Shown: one piece after another, positions 6,139 to 9,053 of the stretch | Position numbering within the stretch: position 1 is the stretch's first letter | Layout of the letters: every line of letters begins with the position of its first letter | From: Caryophanales bacterium UBA5632 | GTDB lineage: Bacteria; Bacillota_I; Bacilli_A; Izemoplasmatales; Hujiaoplasmataceae | Length of the DNA stretch: 9,053 bases | Direction: 5' to 3' | Assembly: GCA_002421405.1 (NCBI GenBank) | Contig: DIJY01000125.1 | Coordinates: 729 to 9,781 of the forward strand | Made by a program: the position numbers and the translations under genes | Notes under the pieces: generated by a model | Told to the model about the DNA's origin: nothing | What the model saw: the letters and a program-made list of their open reading frames with translations, nothing else | The model's database searches: none

Positions 6139-6160
6139 AATCGAGAAATGGGAGAAAAAG

Positions 6161-7684
6161 ATGATTATACTGGATGGAAAAAGTTTAAATCTTGAAAGTT
6201 TTGTGAAAGTAGCCCGAGATAAAGAAAAAGTTGTGATTGCGAATAGTGCGAAAGAAGCAGTTGAAAAAGCAAGGCAATATGTCGATGAAATCGCAAAAGG
6301 AAAAAAACCGATTTATGGCATCAATACGGGTTTCGGTAAACTATCTGATGTTTTGATTAAATGTGAAGACGTCGAACGTTTACAAAAGAATTTATTGATG
6401 AGCCATGCTTGTGGCGTTGGCGAACCTTTAGACCAAGAAATTGTTCGCGGCATGATGGTATTAAGAATTAATGCTTTGATCAAAGGTTATAGCGGGATAC
6501 GCTTGGAAACCATTGAAAAATTGCTTGAATTACTCAATTTGGATATTATTCCAGTTGTTTTTGAAAAAGGTAGTTTAGGGGCTTCGGGTGATTTAGCGCC
6601 TTTATCGCATATGAGTTTACCACTGCTAGGGTTAGGAGAGGTATTTTACCAAGGAAAAAGGATGGCGACAGAAACTTGTTTCCAACTCACAAAAGTGACT
6701 CCTCTATCCGAACTAAAAGCTAAAGAAGGGTTATCGCTTATCAATGGCACGCAAGCAATGAACGCAAGAGGCGCATTGATATTATATGATGCATTTAGAT
6801 TAGAAAAACTAGCGACGTTATCATTATCGCTGACGCTTGAAGCATTACAAGGAATCATTGATGCATTCGACCATCGAGTTCATGATGTTAGAAACCAAAA
6901 AGGTCAAATTCAAATCGCTAAAGATATTTTGTTCAATCTAAAAAACTCAAGAAATGTGACGCGACAAGGTGAACTGAGAGTCCAAGATGCTTACAGTTTA
7001 CGTTGTGCGCCGCAAGTACATGGCGCAATTCTCGATACCTTAAATTTTGTTCATGATATCGTCATCCGTGAAATGAACGCTGTGACAGATAATCCCATTA
7101 TATTCCCAGGTGAATTCGATGCAATCAGTGCGGGTAATTTTCATGGCGAACCGTTAGCTCTTGCATTTGATTATTTAGGAATTGCGATTTCTGAATTGGC
7201 GAATATTTCAGAACGACGGTTAGAACGCTTGGTTAATCCGCAGTTATCAAATGGACTTCCAGCGTTTTTATCTCATCAATCCGGTTTAAATTCCGGATTC
7301 ATGATTGTTCAGTATAGTGCCGCCTCACTCGTCAGTGAAAATAAGGTTTTATCACATCCAGCGTCTGTTGATTCCATTCCTTCATCAGCGAATCAAGAGG
7401 ACCACGTTTCAATGGGTTCAATTTCGGTAAATAAGGCGAGTACGATTTTATCGAACGTTCAATCGGTGATTGCGATGGAATTGTTTGCGAGTGCACAAGC
7501 CATCGATTTAAGAAATGCTTCAGATCGGTTAGGATTGATGACCGCAAAAGCGTATAAAATCATTCGTAAAAATGTTCCTTATATCAATGATGATCAAATC
7601 ATGTATCCGCATTTACATAAAATGAAAGATCTCGTTCAATCGGGGACGTTATTTGAAAGTGTTTATGGGGGTGGGAAAGAATGA
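6161..7684 (+). CDS. hutH: Histidine ammonia-lyase
   Basis: This encodes a 507-residue cytosolic enzyme that converts L-histidine to trans-urocanate and ammonia, the first step of histidine degradation. The signature GSLGASGDLAPL contains A141-S142-G143, which cyclises to the MIO electrophile; this is nearly the same numbering as in characterised bacterial enzymes. Other active-site segments present are YGINTGFGKL near residue 52, SLINGTQAM near 190, FHGEPLALAFDYLG, and SSANQEDHVSMG near 410. The ATG at 6161 has GGGAG at 6150-6154, six bases upstream, and gives the family's usual length of about 508. An in-frame TTG at 6113 would add 16 residues but lacks a ribosome binding site and touches the cre box. 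It is the first gene of the hut operon, and its TGA overlaps the hutU ATG. No missing active-site residue was noticed. Confidence 0.96.
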   Translation: MIILDGKSLNLESFVKVARDKEKVVIANSAKEAVEKARQYVDEIAKGKKPIYGINTGFGKLSDVLIKCEDVERLQKNLLMSHACGVGEPLDQEIVRGMMVLRINALIKGYSGIRLETIEKLLELLNLDIIPVVFEKGSLGASGDLAPLSHMSLPLLGLGEVFYQGKRMATETCFQLTKVTPLSELKAKEGLSLINGTQAMNARGALILYDAFRLEKLATLSLSLTLEALQGIIDAFDHRVHDVRNQKGQIQIAKDILFNLKNSRNVTRQGELRVQDAYSLRCAPQVHGAILDTLNFVHDIVIREMNAVTDNPIIFPGEFDAISAGNFHGEPLALAFDYLGIAISELANISERRLERLVNPQLSNGLPAFLSHQSGLNSGFMIVQYSAASLVSENKVLSHPASVDSIPSSANQEDHVSMGSISVNKASTILSNVQSVIAMELFASAQAIDLRNASDRLGLMTAKAYKIIRKNVPYINDDQIMYPHLHKMKDLVQSGTLFESVYGGGKE

Positions 7685-9053
7685 CGGATTCAACCATTCT
7701 TGAAAATTTGTTTCATGAATTACCAGAAAAAAAACCATTTCAGGCCGGGATTCGACGCGCGCCGAAACGATTTTTTTCTTTGAGTCAAGCCGAAACCGAA
7801 TTAGCGCTTAAAAATGCTTTAAGATATATCCCTCAAAAATGGCACGAAGTGCTAGCGGTTGAATTTTTAGATGAATTACAATCCATGGGAAGAATTTATG
7901 GTTATCGTTTCCGCCCATCGGGTAGAATCGAAGGAAAACCAGTGGATGAATACGTTGGAAATACACTTCAAGGACGCGCTTTCCAAGTCATGATTGATAA
8001 TAATCTTGACTTCGAAGTCGCGCTTTATCCTTACGAACTGATTACCTATGGCGAAACCGGTGCAGTCATGCAAAACTGGATGCAGTATCATCTGATAAAG
8101 TACTATTTACAAGCGATGACTGATCATCAAACCTTGGTGGTGATGAGTGGTCATCCGTTAGGGTTATTTCCTGCTTCAAAGACGTCGCCGAGAGTCATCG
8201 TTACTAACGGATTACTGATTGGTGAGTATGATAATTTAGAACAATGGAACCGCCTTGTTGCACTTGGCGTTTCTTCCTATGGACAAATGACCGCAGGTGG
8301 ATGGATGTATATCGGTCCGCAAGGGATTGTCCATGGAACGTATTCGACCTTGCTCAATGCCGGAAGAAGTCAACTCCATATTCCGGAAAATGAGAACTTG
8401 AAAGGGATCTTATTCGTTTCTTCAGGTCTTGGAGGTATGAGTGGGGCACAAGGAAAAGCCGTTAAAATTGCAGGGGGTGTTGGCATCATTGCTGAAGTGG
8501 ATGGTTCGCGGATTCAAACAAGGCATTCACAAGGTTGGGTCGATGCGGTTTATGAAACGCCAAAATCGACGTTTGCTGCGGCTTTAAAAGCGATAACTGA
8601 AAAGCAACCGCTTGCGATTGCTTACCATGGAAATATCGTCGATTTGCTCGATTATGCAAATGAACATTCCATCAAAATTGATTTGCTCAGCGACCAGACA
8701 AGTTGCCACGCGGTATATGATGGCGGTTATTGTCCAAAGGGACTGTCGTTTGAAGAACGAACGGATTTATTAAAGTATAATAAACCTTTATTTATTGAGA
8801 AAGTCAATCATGGATTGCAATTACATTATGATGCCATCAAAAAATTGGTAGGCTCAGGAACTTATTTCTTTGACTATGGCAATAGTTTCATGAAAGCGGT
8901 CTTTGATGCCGGCGTTTTATCAATCTGTAAGAATGGAAAAGATGTGTTCGACGGTTTTATTTGGCCGTCTTATGTCGAAGATATTATGGGTCCCATTTTA
9001 TTTGACTTTGGCTATGGTCCCTTCCGTTGGGTTTGTTTATCGGGATTAGATAG
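7681..9053 (+). CDS. hutU: Urocanate hydratase, long type (3' end missing)
   Basis: This frame is open to the right edge, giving 457 codons plus two bases. The product hydrates urocanate to 4-imidazolone-5-propionate using tightly bound NAD as an electrophile. Recognisable blocks are ALKNALRYIP (41-50), QNWMQYHLIKYYL, YGQMTAGGWMYIGPQGIVHG (200-219), the NAD-binding SGLGGMSGAQGKA (248-260), SDQTSCH (337-343) and GYGPFRWVCLSG (445-456). The N-terminal extension with APKR...LALKNALRYIP and the VEDIMGP block place it with the long urocanases (about 660-680 residues, as in vertebrates and many anaerobes), not the 550-residue Pseudomonas/Bacillus type, so about 200 residues should lie beyond the edge. 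Asp442 occupies the position of the Pseudomonas active-site Cys410. Its ATG overlaps the hutH stop as ATGA, with a G-rich stretch at 7667-7675 as a possible ribosome binding site. Confidence 0.93.
   Translation, partial: MTDSTILENLFHELPEKKPFQAGIRRAPKRFFSLSQAETELALKNALRYIPQKWHEVLAVEFLDELQSMGRIYGYRFRPSGRIEGKPVDEYVGNTLQGRAFQVMIDNNLDFEVALYPYELITYGETGAVMQNWMQYHLIKYYLQAMTDHQTLVVMSGHPLGLFPASKTSPRVIVTNGLLIGEYDNLEQWNRLVALGVSSYGQMTAGGWMYIGPQGIVHGTYSTLLNAGRSQLHIPENENLKGILFVSSGLGGMSGAQGKAVKIAGGVGIIAEVDGSRIQTRHSQGWVDAVYETPKSTFAAALKAITEKQPLAIAYHGNIVDLLDYANEHSIKIDLLSDQTSCHAVYDGGYCPKGLSFEERTDLLKYNKPLFIEKVNHGLQLHYDAIKKLVGSGTYFFDYGNSFMKAVFDAGVLSICKNGKDVFDGFIWPSYVEDIMGPILFDFGYGPFRWVCLSGLD

Noticed and set aside
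6113..6160. Upstream TTG start that would lengthen HutH by 16 residues
   Set aside because: No ribosome binding site, the extra residues are outside the family's usual N-terminus, and it begins at the edge of the cre box. ATG 6161 has a good site and gives the normal length.
6089..6160. HutP-type antiterminator or riboswitch in the hut leader
   Set aside because: The leader is only about 65 nt, has no NAG-repeat cluster, and has no terminator hairpin with a T tract.
6646..6858. 70-codon minus-strand reading frame
   Set aside because: Antisense shadow of hutH; no family resemblance.
7332..7547. 71-codon minus-strand reading frame
   Set aside because: Antisense shadow of hutH; no family resemblance.
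7876..8091. 71-codon minus-strand reading frame
   Set aside because: Antisense to the clearly coding hutU frame.
9051..9053. TAG at the very end of the window as the hutU stop
   Set aside because: Out of frame: the hutU codon is GAT at 9049-9051, and AG starts the next codon.
1..9053. Mycoplasma genetic code (TGA as Trp)
   Set aside because: TGA closes mutY, the TraX-like gene and hutH at exactly the expected lengths, and Trp is written TGG throughout.
1..9053. Mobile element, CRISPR array, tRNA or rRNA
   Set aside because: No transposase, long terminal repeats, evenly spaced repeats or recognisable structural RNA was seen. Non-coding gaps are all under 170 bp and are accounted for by promoters, repeats and terminators.

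Overview
The window reads as chromosomal DNA of a low-GC, Gram-positive-type bacterium (Bacillota or a standard-code relative of the mollicutes such as the Acholeplasma/Izemoplasma group). This is inferred from the AT-rich composition, strong AGGAGG-type ribosome binding sites, TG-extended -10 promoters, a CcpA-type cre box, and relatives of the proteins that are typical of Bacillota. TGA is used as a stop (mutY, traX-like and hutH all end with TGA) and Trp is TGG, so Mycoplasma code 4 does not apply. The exact taxon cannot be fixed from this sequence alone.

Layout. (1) 1-1336, plus strand: the last 37 codons of a PadR-like regulator overlap an MFS transporter by 17 bp, which looks like a regulator-exporter pair. 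(2) 1337-2070: a promoter, then a UPF0316 (DUF2179) membrane protein, closed by a strong hairpin that can terminate transcription from both sides. (3) 2072-2524, minus strand: a guanine deaminase-like enzyme convergent with the UPF0316 gene. (4) 2525-2693: a divergent promoter region with an AT-rich inverted repeat. (5) 2694-6003, plus strand: a tight four-gene operon of mutY, a TraX-family membrane protein, a DUF1295 membrane protein and a GNAT acetyltransferase, closed by a hairpin terminator. (6) 6040-6160: a well-formed promoter with a complete match to the CcpA cre consensus at the expected transcription start and an imperfect dyad over the -35. (7) 6161-9053: hutH followed by hutU, overlapping by 4 bp. 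hutU runs off the right edge.

How the genes work together. HutH removes ammonia from histidine to give urocanate, and HutU hydrates urocanate to imidazolone propionate, so the right end is the start of a histidine-utilisation operon. Its cre box suggests repression when a preferred carbon source is present. Guanine deaminase also releases ammonia from a scavenged compound, but nothing in the sequence ties it to hut. MutY repairs A:8-oxoG mispairs. Its three operon partners have no obvious connection to that job and are joined to it by overlaps or gaps of only a few bases. No mobile element, CRISPR array, rRNA or tRNA was seen. Most of the window is ordinary housekeeping and catabolic content. 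The most checkable points of interest are the hut control region, the long-type urocanase, the altered Fe-S cysteine spacing in MutY and the mixed mutY operon.
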